Of a stretch of 64,000 nt of DNA, positions 1 to 12,341 are shown piece after piece. Source of the stretch: Rhea pennata (Eukaryota; Chordata; Aves; Rheiformes; Rheidae). Below the pieces are notes generated by a model. That model made no database searches. It was not told the DNA's origin and saw only the letters and a program-made list of their open reading frames with translations. Both the position numbers and the translations under genes were made by a program. Position 1 is the stretch's first letter, and every line of letters starts with the position of its first letter. Where the stretch lies: assembly GCF_028389875.1 (NCBI RefSeq), contig NC_084677.1, positions 11,388,017 through 11,452,016 of the forward strand, written 5' to 3'.

Positions 1-719
1 TCCTGAGCCTGCTGCTATTCTCCCTCTAGTTATGTTCTGCCCAGAAGCTCCCCACTTGTTAAGGTGAAAGCTGCAGGGGAAAGCAGAATACATAGTATAG
101 AAAGGAGGAATGAAATAATCTCCTCTCCAGTGTATGTCCCTATTGCTGCTCTTCCTCCAGCCTCTCCCAGTCATTCTCCGAGTTGGAGACAGACTGGAGA
201 AGCAATGCCATAGACACAAGATATTCCTTTCCATTTGGGAGATCTGTGTTCAAAATTTCCTTCCTCATTTGGACTTGGGGAACCATTACTTCACCACCAA
301 CAAATACTTAGCAGTGAAATTAGTCACCTCAGAGGATACTAGACCTTTGATACAGTCTACAGGGCAATATTAAGTGCAACAATTTGTCAGGATCTCTCAG
401 TGCTTCTGTTATGCCCTGAAGGCCAAAATTAAGGGCCAAATCCTGCTTGTTTGACTCACATGATTTCACATGAGCCAATCAACAAGAATTCCAAGGCATG
501 ATCCAGAGATTCAGTGTGATTATGGCCATACATCGTCTACTCTAGGGCTAAAAATCTACTATGTTCTTTAGGCCTCATTGCTTTCATCATACTGTTTATA
601 CTGGTTTTGTTTCACCAGTAGAGTTATCCAATTTCTTTGCCAATTTGTAAGTGTTGTATAAATACCACCGTTTTCAGGAGATCAAGGGAGTTTCTTTAGA
701 CTTCTGTGCTTCCTTGCAG
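1..719 (+). other. EEF2K: EEF2K intron (3' part)
   Basis: This is non-coding sequence upstream of the first EEF2K exon in the window. It ends in a normal acceptor: a pyrimidine-rich stretch, then TTGCAG at 714-719. The earlier exons, encoding the calmodulin-binding segment and most of the alpha-kinase domain, are outside the window. An imperfect palindrome near 432-505 is listed separately. I see nothing else in it. Confidence 0.85.
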
Positions 720-852
720 GCATTTAGTCACTTCACCTTTGAGCGCTCAGGACACCAGCTGATAGTGGTTGATATCCAGGGAGTTGGAGATCTATATACA
801 GACCCTCAGATCCATACAGAGAGTGGTACGGACTTTGGAGATGGCAACCTAG
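720..852 (+). CDS. EEF2K: EEF2K exon: catalytic aspartates and glycine loop
   Basis: Residues 257-301 by human numbering. The exon holds His260 (zinc ligand), the [15 protein letters not shown] stretch with Asp274 and Asp284, and the GDGNLG loop, whose last Gly is split by a phase-1 intron. The donor is GTAAGA at 853. Confidence 0.97.
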
Positions 853-3800
853 GTAAGATCAATTATTCTGCTTCGTGTTCTAATTGCTATTCATTTTCTC
901 ATTCCGGCTGTCTGCTGAGTAGCGGTTGCATGGCAGCTGTCCCACGCTGGCATATTTAAAATGGGTGCTGGCCTTGGCTCTTCTCTGGGGACCTACTCTT
1001 AGATCAGCCAAGTAATGAAATTAGATAGCTTCCTACAATGTGAGAGCAATAATCCTAGCCTTTAAATTCCTTGCCAAGTCACAGGAATGGATCCAGCTGA
1101 GTGTAGAGGGGTAAGTCTTGCATACTTTTAAAGCTCCAAGTGCCCATACATAAAGTTGTTGAGGAGACACTGCAGGTTTTGTAAATGGGATTGAAGTTAG
1201 GCTTGTGTTTCTCAATGCTGCAGCTCATTTCTTGGGTTATTTTATGCTGTGCATATGTAGTTTTTGAGATTGTTGCAGACTTAGAAGAAATGAGTATGAA
1301 CAGCAGGTTTTAAAACAGTTACGTTGAGCTGTGTGTACAAGGAAGCACTTCATTCTTTCTCTTTGGCTTCTTAGAATTATAATGGTTAATCTTATCTTTA
1401 AATTCACACTACATTTTAAAATACCTCAATTCCTTTTAAGAAAATATGTTGGGACTATCAGCTTCTCATAGGTTTTACCCAAAGCTTGTATGATGGTTCC
1501 CTTTCCTCACTGTTGTTTATTTTTTGTATGTTTGTTTTTTTCCCCAATGCCATAGGTGTTCGAGGTATGGCCTTGTTCTTTCATTCTCATTCCTGCAACA
1601 AGATTTGCAAAAGCATGGGGCTTGCACCGTTTGATCTTTCATCCAAAGAGAGAGATGCCTTGGATTATAATAACAAATTGCTTGTAAGTGTTTGAAAAAA
1701 AAAGTATAATTAAGCAATATGGTTGGTTTACTCTAACTTTAAAACCCCACAACTAAAACAAATATAGTATTTACATGGCAGATAAAACCACCTTAATAAC
1801 AAATGTTGCAGTTAAAAAAAAAAAAATCTAAAGCTGAATCATCCGTTCTTGGCTCTGAATTCATGATGTTGCTTTAATGAATAGGAACCTTATAACATAT
1901 ATATATATTTAGAATCAAGTAGATCTTTAATGCTGAAATCATTAGTTGGAAGGTCACAAAACAAGTAATTTGGGGAGGAAAAAGAATCAAAGTGCTTATC
2001 TTCAACTGATCTCAACTTAAACAGATATTGGTGGGACTATGACTGCAGAATTCAGCCTAGTCTTTGAAAGAAATGTCATGTTTTTTGAAGGTATATGCTT
2101 TTTAAAAAAGCAAATAAATATGCATACATGCATGTACTTATAAGCCCCTCCCTTTGTAGAAAACCTCTAATAAGCATACATTTTGGCCTATGCACCGTAT
2201 TTAAAATAAAGAGAAGGGAAGCATTATTGATGTAGTTTTCTTTTAATTTGCCAAGAAGTCTGCTCAGACAACTGTGCGTGGCACAGAGGAAAAATGTGGA
2301 AGCAGCCGGGTGAGAACGATCTCTGGTAGTCGGCCTCCTCTACTTTTCCGCTTGTCTGAAAACTCCGGAGATGAAAGTATGAGCGATGTGGCATTTGACT
2401 CTCTACCCTGCTCACCTTCCTCAGCAACACCTCACAGCCAAAAGATGGACATGCTTAGTGAGTGAGCCTCACTTCCTTGATCCTGAGCATTTGGCAATGA
2501 TTTGTTTTATGTTAGCATGTTGAATTTGGTCCCAAATACTTGTCTTCCAAAGAATACTTGGCATTCATGTTTAAGCAGTAATAAAACTCATCTTTATGAG
2601 ATACTGCTGTGAAAAACTAAGATGATATCTAAAGCTTCCTTCTCAAGCATGTTATTCTTAGAATAAGGAAAAAATGTTTTTCTTCCTAGATTGGCCTGTG
2701 TTCAATGAAGTGGATAACTTGGTTCACAAAGACGATGATCAGCTTGATAACCAAAGGGTGAGTGTCTTCCTGACAGAAAATGAGATTGCAGTTCCTTAAT
2801 GAATTTAAAGTACTACCAGTAGGCCTTGTAAGGGCACAAAAAGGCTCTCTGCCTGCTTTCAGTGCTATAGGTCATATTGCTTTCATGAATCTGTTGTTTT
2901 TCCTTTGTTGGAAACACTTTGTTTTAAAACAATCTTTTTTCTTTCTTATTTTTCCTTCAGAAATTTATTTGCATCTAGTGTATTTTAACAGATAGTACAG
3001 TGTGTATCTGTTTACCTGTGTGCGTGTTTTCTCTCTGGAGCTTGTGCCAACTTTTGTGGTGTGAAAGCTAAACAGAATCCCCATTGATTAGCTCTCTGTG
3101 AATACTGACACTGTGGGCTGTCAGAGAATCCCCTGAGGAGACTACCACAAGTATTATAAGGGCATTTTCCTACACTGGGGCCTTAGTTCCAGGGACTACC
3201 AGATATTGGTTTATCTTTTAACTGGCTACTACTGAAGAGTGAAAACTATATTAAGTGGACTCTTGGTCTGATCTTGTATATGAGTCTTTGAATTCTGAGT
3301 ATTTAAGAGGGAGTGTAAGCGTGGACTGGGCCTTCTGAGTCATTAACTCCTGTTCTGTCGCAGGTAGCACAGCTTCCAATCCTTTTCAACCTGCAAACCT
3401 ATGTATCTAATTAAAACTAGTATAAGATTTGTCCTGTGGGAAATATCCAGCTGAGATCTTTACAAAGGATGGTGCTGATACTGTGTTGCTTTGTTCTTTT
3501 ATAGGATTTTGAAAATGGTGGAGACAGTGGCTATCCCAGTGAAAAGAGAAGTGAACTAGAAGATTTGGATCATAGAGACAGGGTAAGAACTTAGTTTGAG
3601 GTTATCAGTGGGTTGGATCTCTTGTTCATACTTGAAGCAAATCTGTAGAAAAATCTCTCTCTCTCTTTTTTTTTTTTTTTTTAATCCCTCTTGCTCTGAT
3701 TTGTAAATGGAGGAAGTAGTTGGAAAGAAATTCACACATGCTGCAAAATTACTTACTCATCTTGGGAATGGTAATGACACTTTTGCAGGAAAAATACTAT

Positions 3801-6800
3801 TTGTAATGAGGAATTTAATTTCAAATGTTAAATTTGATTGCGTGATGTTGAGTTTTTTTGAAGTGTTTTATATTGCATTTGAAAGCCATCTGTTACAATC
3901 AGCTTTTGTTATAGGGAATCCATGTATATGACCGACTTTCAGACTCTTACCCTCCCTACCTTCTGTGACTTCATATAATTTGAGATACCACAGAGCTCAA
4001 TGTTATAGTGAGTTAATAATATGCAGCTTTGGAATTCCTGTGGGTCAGTTGGTTACTCCTTTAAAATACAAACTTATAAAGAAATGCTTCTTGACCTGAA
4101 GACCATAATTCGGTATTTGATTAGTGGACAGGAAAGAGAATACTGCTTCCAAGCATGCTACCTCTTTTGTATCAAGAAATCACCTTTGAGGGGGGACAAT
4201 GTATTTGTTGTAGAATATCTAGTTAACAGGACTAAAGCCTGGCTGTGCAATATTTTTTACCTCTTTTTATATCAAAACATCACTGAGAGAAGAGAATCCA
4301 ATGGAAACTATTTTCATTACTGTTGCTACTAATTTTGCTGGATAGGAATAGTCCAGAGGGGTAACTAGCATGCATCAGTTGCTGAAAATTAAGTGATGCA
4401 AATCTTTACATTAACACAGGGCCATTCAAACAACAACCGAAGACATGAATCTGATGAAGACAGTTTGGGAAACTCTGCAAGGGTAAGTAAAGCAGCAATG
4501 TTAATATACAATGAGTCTACCACTCTGCTTGTACTTTGTTCCACTCATCTGCCATCTAACTTCACATCACAACATCAGATGTTAGTTTTCTTTCCTTTTC
4601 AATGCAGAATAATATTTCTATCAATAATAACTTACTCCTTAATGTTCTTCTCTTTTTTGCTTTATTTTTCAATTAAACAAACACTATTAGAAATAAATTT
4701 TGTCACCTCCATGAATGATCCCTAGTGTAAATTAATAATTCTACATGAATTTCTCACCATTTCATATTGGGGGAGGAGATCTGCTTAACTAGATACTTCC
4801 TTTTTGTGCTTTATTTATGGAATTGTGTCCTATACATGGCTGGATGACTTATTTTTAAAACTTGAGTGTTTGAAATGTGTGAAGATAGTTGTTTGCGCTA
4901 TGTATGTTACTTGGGCTGGGGAAAAAAAAAGTTCTACTTGTATGTGTTTACAAAATGTAGCTTCTGTGATAATTAGTTTCTCTGACTAAAAACAACTTTC
5001 TTCTGCAAGAAAAAAAATTGACAACAATGAATAAGTTAATTAAATGTGCTTTTCAGAATTTTTTTTGTAGTGATTATGTATTGTGTTTCTGGAGATCGGA
5101 AGAGCTTTAACAGACTGAGGATCAGTGCCAGTAGTCTGCTGTATTGTGTTTCCTGTGTGTGCCTCCAAGGGCTTTCATTTTGATACTGTTGTTTTCAGCT
5201 AGTGTTTCTGATCTGCCCATGATTTTTAATAGTAGTTTATTATCACTTGTGTTGGACAGCCTGAGAAGCACTATGTATCTGTCTATTTTCTTCTGAATTG
5301 TTACTGAGATGAGTTTCATTTTTCTAGAATTGCTGAATGTGTTTAAAATTTTTATTTATTTATTTGAAACACTGATCAGAAACGTATGGGTTTAATTTTA
5401 TGTGTATAGGTGGCCTCACTGCTTGCAGTGTGAATATTCAGCTGCTTATTTTCATATGTGCTTATCTTTTGGTTCAGGACTTAAAGATTATTTTGCATGT
5501 TTGACACAGAGCACAGAAATGGAGTTTTACTACTTTTTGTTGTTGTCTTGGTGTTTTAGTGAAGAATAGTAACCAATTACTCAGCTACTAATGTGACTTT
5601 TGAAACCAGTATCTTAATTTACCATATTTACTAATAAGCTGTAGTATGATTAGATTTTTAGATTTCTGAATGGTATTCCATATAAATAGTTTGAAAACTT
5701 TTAATTTCAGATACAAATGATAGTATATTCCTATTTTAGGTCAGTGTGGAGAAATGGAATCTCTACAACGCTTCCAGAGTCCACATCCACAGACCATCCT
5801 GTGTGGCTCAAGAAATTCAGAGGCTCAATGCATTAGAACTTGAAAAGAAAATTGGGAAGTCAATCCTTGGGAAGGTAGGATGAGTCTAATAATTCTGGTC
5901 TTTCCAACTGGAAAGAAACGTATTTGTTACTTACAAAGTGGTGTCCGTCTGCACTAGTTACTCACACAAACAAAAAGAAATATTACGCCATAGCTTCATG
6001 TCACTTAGTCATATTTTATAAAGGAAGTCTGAACTCGCTAATGGATGACTTCCCTGTGCTTTTGGACTTGCGACATCTGAACTCTTTTGGGAAGGACCCT
6101 GCTGTTCATTCATCTGCCCTCCCAGGGGCATCAGGCAAAGCAGATAAAGCACAGTAAATGTGATGTGCCTGACGCTCATACATTGGAAGTAGGCCTGGCT
6201 TGGCTCCTGATGAATAGCAGCATAGATCAGCTCTTTTTACCCCAAACTCCTCCAGACAATTCAAATGTGAATTAAGTTTTGGCTTATGCATGGGCTTGAG
6301 TCCACACTCAAAACACTGTGTAGACCTTCCCAAACATCCTGAGAGCCTCTTGCTGTTTGAAAAGAAACATGCCTTTTGTGGGGCGGGGGGCGGATCAAAA
6401 TCCCAATGCAAGTTTGGAATGAAATCTTACTCCCATTGAGGGTTCGGTGGTACCAGAATTTTACCTTGAATAAGAGACCTTCTTTGCTTTCTGTGTTTCA
6501 GATTAATTCTCTTCCTGTGTGGGCTCTTGCTGTACAGAAAGGTCTATGAGTGAGGATTACTGTAGTTTGCCCTTCTGGCTGGGGCGTTAGGACTTTGCAG
6601 ACTGTGGTGCCACCTAGCCATGGTGCTTTTTACTACAGTTCCCTCCTAAAAGTCTCCAAGGCCCCTATGCTGGGACAGGCACATGCTCCCTAAGACCTGG
6701 TGCTCTGGAGTGACTGCCTTCTGGGTACAGCTTAGGGTGTAGTAGTGTGGGGCAGCTTCTGTCTTGCTGAATTAGGTCTTTCTCAAGTAATCAAGTTTAT

Positions 6801-9725
6801 AAAGCTGCGTGTGTCAGCAGTGCTTTTGGCCTGTTGAGCCTATTAAGGCACACGTCAGGCTCCAAGTCCCCGAGTGGTCAAGCTAGCCCTCTACTCAGAT
6901 TCAGTTTGCTCTGACATGTGCATCTGTTGCCTTGTTTTGCCCTGTGTAGTTGTCTGCAAAGCAGCGAGTTAGCTTTATGCAAGTAGTCACCTCAAATAAC
7001 TATTTTTTAGATAAGAAAAGTGTGGACAGACAGCTTTGGAGGAATTAGAGCTGCACTTCGTACTGGTGTATCTTTCTTGTACGATTGTGTTCTAGGTTCA
7101 TTTGGCCATGGTTCGCTACCATGAAGCTGGGCGTTTCTGTGAGAAAGACAAGGAGTGGGATCAGGAGTCAGCTCTGTTTCACCTGGAGCATGCTGCAGAC
7201 TGTGGGGAGCTGGAAGCCATCGCTGGACTAGGACTCATGTGCTGCCAGCTACCCCATCACATTCTTTCAGAGGTCACTCTGGAGGTAAATAGAAAGATCA
7301 TAGAAAATCTAAAATCCAGAATTTTGTTCCCTTGGAAGAAATAGCATAAATATTGCAGGAAATGAAGACAAAACAATAACCATGGTTGTGTGTTCTTCTG
7401 TAGCTACAGCATTAAACATTCCTCTTCAGGGATAGCTTTGTAATTAAGGACTTGGACTAAGCTCCAAAGAAGCTGCCTAAATGATATTACTAGAATATCA
7501 CTGCATAGCTTTAGGAAGTTTTTTAAAGTGATCTTTACTATTCAGCCCCTTGGCTTCTTGTGGCTGGGCCTGCTTCTCAGATGTATTAAACATTTGCAAC
7601 AATTACTGGCAAGGAGAAACTGCATTTAATGATAGAGGAAGAAAGGGATGGATTTATTTAGAAACAACAATTTTAAAGGTTTTGTTTGTTTTACTAGGAC
7701 ACAAAGGAGAACAGAAGAAAAGGATTTGATTACTTACTGAGAGCAGCAGAAGCTGGAGACCGGCCTTCCATGATACTAGTAGCAAGGGCATATGATACAG
7801 GTGTAAATCTTGGTTCAGACAGGTACTGTGCATGACTGGGTAATCTAACCTAGTGGTACTTCCACGCAGAATAATAATATTCACTGCATATTTTTCATTC
7901 ACATGAAGATCTATTAATAATGCTGAGAAATGTTTTAGAGCCATTTCAAATGTACCTAGCTGTGAATAAGAGCAGAGTTTAAATCATGATACATCAACAG
8001 AGTTCTGCTGCTAAATATCTGCATGTGTATCACATCCATCTGCATGTTTGAGTTTAGTCCTGATGGTGAGACAGAGGTTGCACTGTGGTAAACAATTCTT
8101 TTTGCTCTGAGATGGTTGACAAAATTTCCCTTGGCTTCAACAGGAGTTACATCCTTTAAAATCCTAGGATGAGTGGAAAAAATGAACCCAAGAGGGTCTG
8201 TCTGAGATGTATTACCCTAAAAATAATGGCAAAGTATTTACAACTGCCTCCTCCTAAGTGATTTTTTTGAAAGTAGTTTTAAAAAACAGTGAGGTTTTTT
8301 TTTTCCTAATTAAGTTGTGAAAGAACCTAAAGAACAGGACAATAGGTGAAGTTGTAAACTGATTATAGGCAAGACAGTCAGATGGATGATACATTCGTCA
8401 CAATTGTTGCCTTTCACTACTTCTCATAATAAAAATAAGAATGGAAATTTCACAGAAACATGGTCCTAAAGTTGAGGTTGTTGCTTCTAATTAAGCATGA
8501 TTTTAAATTTTAAGACTCCATGACTTAATTTCTGACTAAGAAATAGATTGTAATTTGCTAAAAAATTATGCAGTATATTAGGTTGATTTTTGATAAATTT
8601 TGATAAAGCCTCCATGAGAGCACAAGCTTTCTTGGAGAGCACCAGGACTCTGAAGAGCTGGTGCAGAATTGAATCCTGAACCTCCAATGCAAAGTATATT
8701 TGTTTCCCAAGGTAACTGTCTTCAAAAATTATTTTTAATTTCAGAGTGCAGGATTGGAAGGAGGCGCTGTACTGGTACAATGCTGCACTGAACATGACTG
8801 ACTATGATGAGGGAGGTGAATATGATGGCACTCAGGATGAGCCCCGGTATCTGCTCCTAGCCAGGGAAGCAGAGATGTTAATGACAGGAGGATTTCACTT
8901 GGACAAGGATCCACAGAAATCAGGTGAGTCTTCATTTTTGTTCCTACAATCAGTAATCCCGCTTTTCCTCTCTTCTGCTCAACATGTACCCCAAAAATAC
9001 ATTTCCTGGCTCAATTGTTATAAAACATGTAGAGAAAGATCGGTGTCCTGAGTTTGTGGATGAAGCTGCAATGACCCCAGGTGATATATAATGCTGAAGA
9101 TGGTGAAATAAGAGATTCTGCTGATGCCAGAGATGGTGGGTGGTGCCAGCTCCAATCCTGTGACATGCTGAGTCCATAGAAAAGGAACCTTCACTCCCTG
9201 TGAGGCCACTAAACTGCAGGTTGCTGCTTGTGTTTTGAATTACAGCTGTAACTCTCAGGCCCTACACAACACTGACTTAGCCATTATGTAATCTGCATGT
9301 CAGGAGCTAAAGCCTTACAGTCGTCTTGGGGGTTATTACTGACCAGTCATATTTATGATCCTTGTAAATACATTAAAGAGTCATACTACTGTCATATCAG
9401 CAGTCAGTCATACAACTTTGAGTTGGAAAGCAAAAGCCAGGTTCCCAGCTGGTATAACTGCTGATACTAGTAGAATACACTGTTAAACCCATACATCCGG
9501 CCCTGTAACTTGACCTCAGTTTCTCTTTAGTTTCTCTTTTCATACTTTAATTGCTTCAGGGTAAAGAGGTGGCTTTTTTTTGCCAGCATAACTCTGATAC
9601 TATTTCCTCCTGTAGGTGAACTGTACACAGAAGCCGCAGAAGCAGCAACAGAAGCCATGAAAGGTAGACTGGCAAATCGGTACTACCAAAAAGCTGAGGA
9701 GGCTTGGGCAATGATGGAAGAATGA
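720..9725 (+). CDS. EEF2K: Eukaryotic elongation factor 2 kinase, C-terminal 469 residues (5' partial)
   Basis: eEF2K is a calcium/calmodulin-activated alpha-kinase in the cytosol. It phosphorylates eEF2 on Thr56 and so slows translation elongation. Eleven exons are joined here: 720-852, 1556-1683, 2256-2457, 2690-2757, 3505-3582, 4420-4482, 5740-5874, 7096-7284, 7698-7822, 8745-8923 and 9616-9725. All have AG/GT borders and continuous frame, giving 469 residues that end at a TGA at 9723. Human eEF2K has 725 residues and this part is colinear with residues 257-725, so that numbering is used. Visible features are Asp274 and Asp284 of the active site, the glycine loop at 296-301, zinc ligands His260, His312, Cys314 and Cys318, a regulatory loop with conserved Thr348, Ser366, Ser377, Ser398, a DSGxxS degron at 440-445 and Ser500, then helical SEL1-like repeats for eEF2 recognition. 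The kinase N-terminal half lies upstream of the window. Confidence 0.97.
1556..1683 (+). CDS. EEF2K: EEF2K exon: zinc-binding end of the alpha-kinase domain
   Basis: Completes Gly301 and runs to residue 343. The [12 protein letters not shown] segment carries His312, Cys314 and Cys318 of the structural zinc site typical of alpha-kinases. The exon ends in phase 0 before GTAAGT. Confidence 0.97.
2256..2457 (+). CDS. EEF2K: EEF2K exon: regulatory loop with phosphosites
   Basis: Residues 344-411. Thr348 (main autophosphorylation site), Thr353, Ser366 (RSK/S6K site in mammals), Ser377 (MK2), Ser396-Pro and Ser398 (AMPK) are all kept. Ser359 is present, but Pro360 of the human protein is Ser here. 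Position 2256 was chosen as the start over 2259 because it adds a Lys aligned with human Gln. The exon ends in phase 1 before GTGAGT. Confidence 0.95.
2690..2757 (+). CDS. EEF2K: EEF2K exon (residues 411-433)
   Basis: Short exon in the acidic linker, beginning with the split Asn411 and WPVF. The acceptor is CTTCCTAG at 2682-2689 and the donor GTGAGT at 2758; it ends in phase 0. Confidence 0.95.
3505..3582 (+). CDS. EEF2K: EEF2K exon with DSGxxS degron
   Basis: Residues 434-459. The sequence [10 protein letters not shown] is conserved. Asp440-Ser441-Gly-Tyr-Pro-Ser445 is the phosphodegron read by SCF-betaTrCP in mammals. Confidence 0.95.
4420..4482 (+). CDS. EEF2K: EEF2K exon (residues 460-480)
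   Basis: A 21-codon exon. [13 protein letters not shown] keeps Ser470 and Ser474 in an acidic setting; the stretch before it differs from human. Phase 0 at both ends. Confidence 0.93.
5740..5874 (+). CDS. EEF2K: EEF2K exon with the PKA site Ser500
   Basis: Residues 481-525, from [10 protein letters not shown] to [10 protein letters not shown]. Ser500 is kept as HRPSCV, with Arg at -2, where the human has PRASAV. Phase 0 at both ends. Confidence 0.96.
7096..7284 (+). CDS. EEF2K: EEF2K exon: SEL1-like helical repeats
   Basis: Residues 526-588. Helical segments such as [14 protein letters not shown] and [14 protein letters not shown] match the SEL1/TPR-like C-terminal region that docks the substrate eEF2. 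Confidence 0.97.
7698..7822 (+). CDS. EEF2K: EEF2K exon: SEL1-like repeat (residues 589-630)
   Basis: Contains [18 protein letters not shown], a clear SEL1-type repeat. It ends in phase 2 (AG of Arg630) before GTACTG. Confidence 0.96.
8745..8923 (+). CDS. EEF2K: EEF2K exon: SEL1-like repeat (residues 630-690)
   Basis: Contains [17 protein letters not shown] and the conserved DEGGEYDG and [15 protein letters not shown] segments. It ends in phase 1 before GTGAGT. Confidence 0.97.
9616..9725 (+). CDS. EEF2K: EEF2K last coding exon and stop
   Basis: Residues 690-725 and TGA. The conserved end [15 protein letters not shown], followed by AMMEE, is the extreme C-terminus that in mammals is needed to phosphorylate eEF2. 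Confidence 0.98.
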
Positions 9726-12135
9726 CACTGCAATTATGCAGTTCTTGTATATAAGATTTTTATAGAATTATTGTACTTGCCGCTAAAAAGATGTATTTTT
9801 ATGTGCTGTTAACAGTTTGTGGTTTTCATATTTTAGTTTTATAACTTTATTTTGAGAGAAGAAATCTGAATATAAGTAGTATGTAGGGAACCATGGTGTA
9901 CTGTTACCTATGTTTTAAAACTATAATACCAGTACAATTGAGCTTTTATATTTTTTTAACTGTTATGATTTGTTTGAGAAAAATGAAGCTGATCTGTTTA
10001 CATTGCACATGCCTAGCTTTTTACACAGCAAATGATCAGTGTGTTTACATTTCTCTTCTCCTCCCATATATTTTCCTAAATCCACATCATGTCTTCATTT
10101 TTGGTGTATCTCAAGTTTAGTTGTTGCCCTTTGAATGTAAACATATTTTCAATTTAAGTATGTGAAGCATGCATCTACTCTTAATAAGTGGTTCCATTCT
10201 ATCAAGCTGGTGTCATTTGGCTCTGTTGATACTCTTCTCAAATCAATTCCAGATACAATCTTTAAGTTTGGAAATAAAAAAATGGTGCTTCTACTTTGGC
10301 ACCTTGAGTATTCAGGGTGGGATGTATGTTTTATTTATTACCAGCAGTGCGTATTTTCAGATCAGATCTGAACATCACTGTTTCTGATGAGGTGAGGCAT
10401 TTAGCTACCTCTCTCATTTCAACATTTTGTACCATATAATAACCTATTTGCATAAAATCATACTGATCTCATATTTGTCCAGTTATGATTAGTAAAAAGA
10501 TCTATAACATATTGCTGGTATGTAGTTATTTTTACAGTGACATCTCAATTTACAGTGAAGCTGGATCCTCTCACTTAAAAATGAAAATTTACTTCCCACC
10601 ATTTCTAGAGAGATATTTGAAAAGTCTAGAGAATGTTTGTTCACCTATTTCTGTGTATAGAAAATAATTTATCTAGTGTAAATAACTTCATATGTTTGAT
10701 CTGCTGTCTGATGGTTCATGAATTAACTTCACATGATACTGTTTGTTAAATTTAAGCTGATTGCTAAAGAATACACGCATAGCTTTATAAACTTCCAGAT
10801 TATACCAGATAATTTATTAAACACTATTCTATGGTATAAATCTTACTTTCTTTGGTATTAGACATATTGTGGAGTTCTGCACCTGTATTTTAGCATCCTC
10901 TCTTAAAGTTTAGAAGTGAATTTCCTGAAAAACCTCTCTTCTTCACAAGAGATAGAGGGTCATTGTTAATGGCAGTTAAAGAAAAATATATTTCTGCTGG
11001 TTACAGGAAGAAGGCATTATTATCCCCAAACACTTGAATTTCTGTATCCTGTTTACATGCTCCTAAACCAGTAATGGGAAGACAAATACACCATGGTGGT
11101 TGAATTATCATTACACAGAGGTAGGTTTCTTTCAAATCCAGTATTATGTTCCAAAGCTCCAGTGCCATCTCTACAGTTGTTATAGGAGCTAGTCCTATTT
11201 CTTGGTCTTGGTTAACAGTAGTTCTGTAGGAGATGAAGCCAGAAAGGTTCTGTCTTCAGGCTTTTCAGTCCCTGAGGTTGTAGATTGGCATGAATAAAGG
11301 GACAACCACTATGGAGTGCAGAATGATTCATAATTCTCACCAGCCTCACTCTAGCAAAGCTGTTAGGTAGGTAATAAGCTAGATATTAAAATGCTCAAGT
11401 TCTTTGGACCTAATATGCTGAAACTGAACTAGAATTTGTACGATCACAGCTTAGGTGGATACTTTAAGTGCCTATCCACAGTTCTGCTTTAGGTGCCTAC
11501 AGCCTCTTACGGATGTGGCCTTTTGCTCTTTCATTCAAAGCCGTAAAATAACAGCTCTTGCGCCCTTCATCTCTGAGAACAGTTGAACAATCACAGTGTT
11601 TTGTGCAGAACTGATACAGTATAGGCACTATAACATACACAGAAAAGGATTAATTTTTCTGTACAGTGTTGATGCCAAGACTGAGATTTTTCCATGAGAA
11701 AGAAGCAGATATGTAACAACCCCACCACCCTTGTAGGGAGGGGAGGAGATTGAATGTGTCCATCCAAAATATAAGTAAGGGACTTAAGAGTATAATTACT
11801 GAAACTCTTTGACATAGTTTAATTTGCTAATTTCTGTAGTTGCTAGAATTGCTGATAGTTCTCTGGTATGTAAATCTGATCACAGCTCTGAAAAATGTAA
11901 TGATCAATACTTTTTTTGTAAACGTTACTTTTTTAATGATGTAAGCTGCATTCTGTCATAATGTGGTATCGTATTATTTAGCTATACAATAAGTAGGAGT
12001 TTGAATGATTTACAAATTAAACTGGTTTACAGAAATATGCTCAATTTTATGACATTATTTTGAAGAGAATATGTTTGACAGACTTTTGGAATTATATTGC
12101 TATATGCTGTATTTTTAATCTATTCACAATGAACA

Positions 12136-12141
12136 AATAAA
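12136..12141 (+). terminator. EEF2K: Candidate EEF2K poly(A) signal (proximal of two)
   Basis: AATAAA about 2.4 kb after the stop, followed by a T-rich stretch. Confidence 0.5.
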
Positions 12142-12170
12142 AATTATATTTTTTAAAATCTGAAAGCTTA

Positions 12171-12242
12171 GCCCTGCAAAACTTACCCAGATGCAATGTT
12201 CCTGGGTGTCAGTGGGAGCATTGCTTGGGTAAGGACGGCAAG
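12171..12242. repeat. Palindromic MITE-like element
   Basis: The left arm (12173-12197, with CCTGCAAAACTTACCCAG) is repeated as an imperfect reverse complement at 12219-12242 (TTGCTTGGGTAAGGACGGCA). The centre contains GTCAGTGGGAG. The form matches degraded palindromic DNA-transposon derivatives that I recall as common in turtles, crocodilians and birds. The family name is not certain. Confidence 0.5.
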
Positions 12243-12335
12243 GTGGGAACCTTGTTTGTGTCAGCTGTGCGAGTACTGATGGCTTGCACCACTTAGTCAT
12301 GTCATTCACTTCATCTGGTTTCATTCTGGCTGGTC

Positions 12336-12341
12336 AATAAA
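12336..12341 (+). terminator. EEF2K: Candidate EEF2K poly(A) signal (distal)
   Basis: AATAAA followed by a strongly T/G-rich region at 12345-12410, a good downstream element for cleavage and polyadenylation. Confidence 0.5.
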
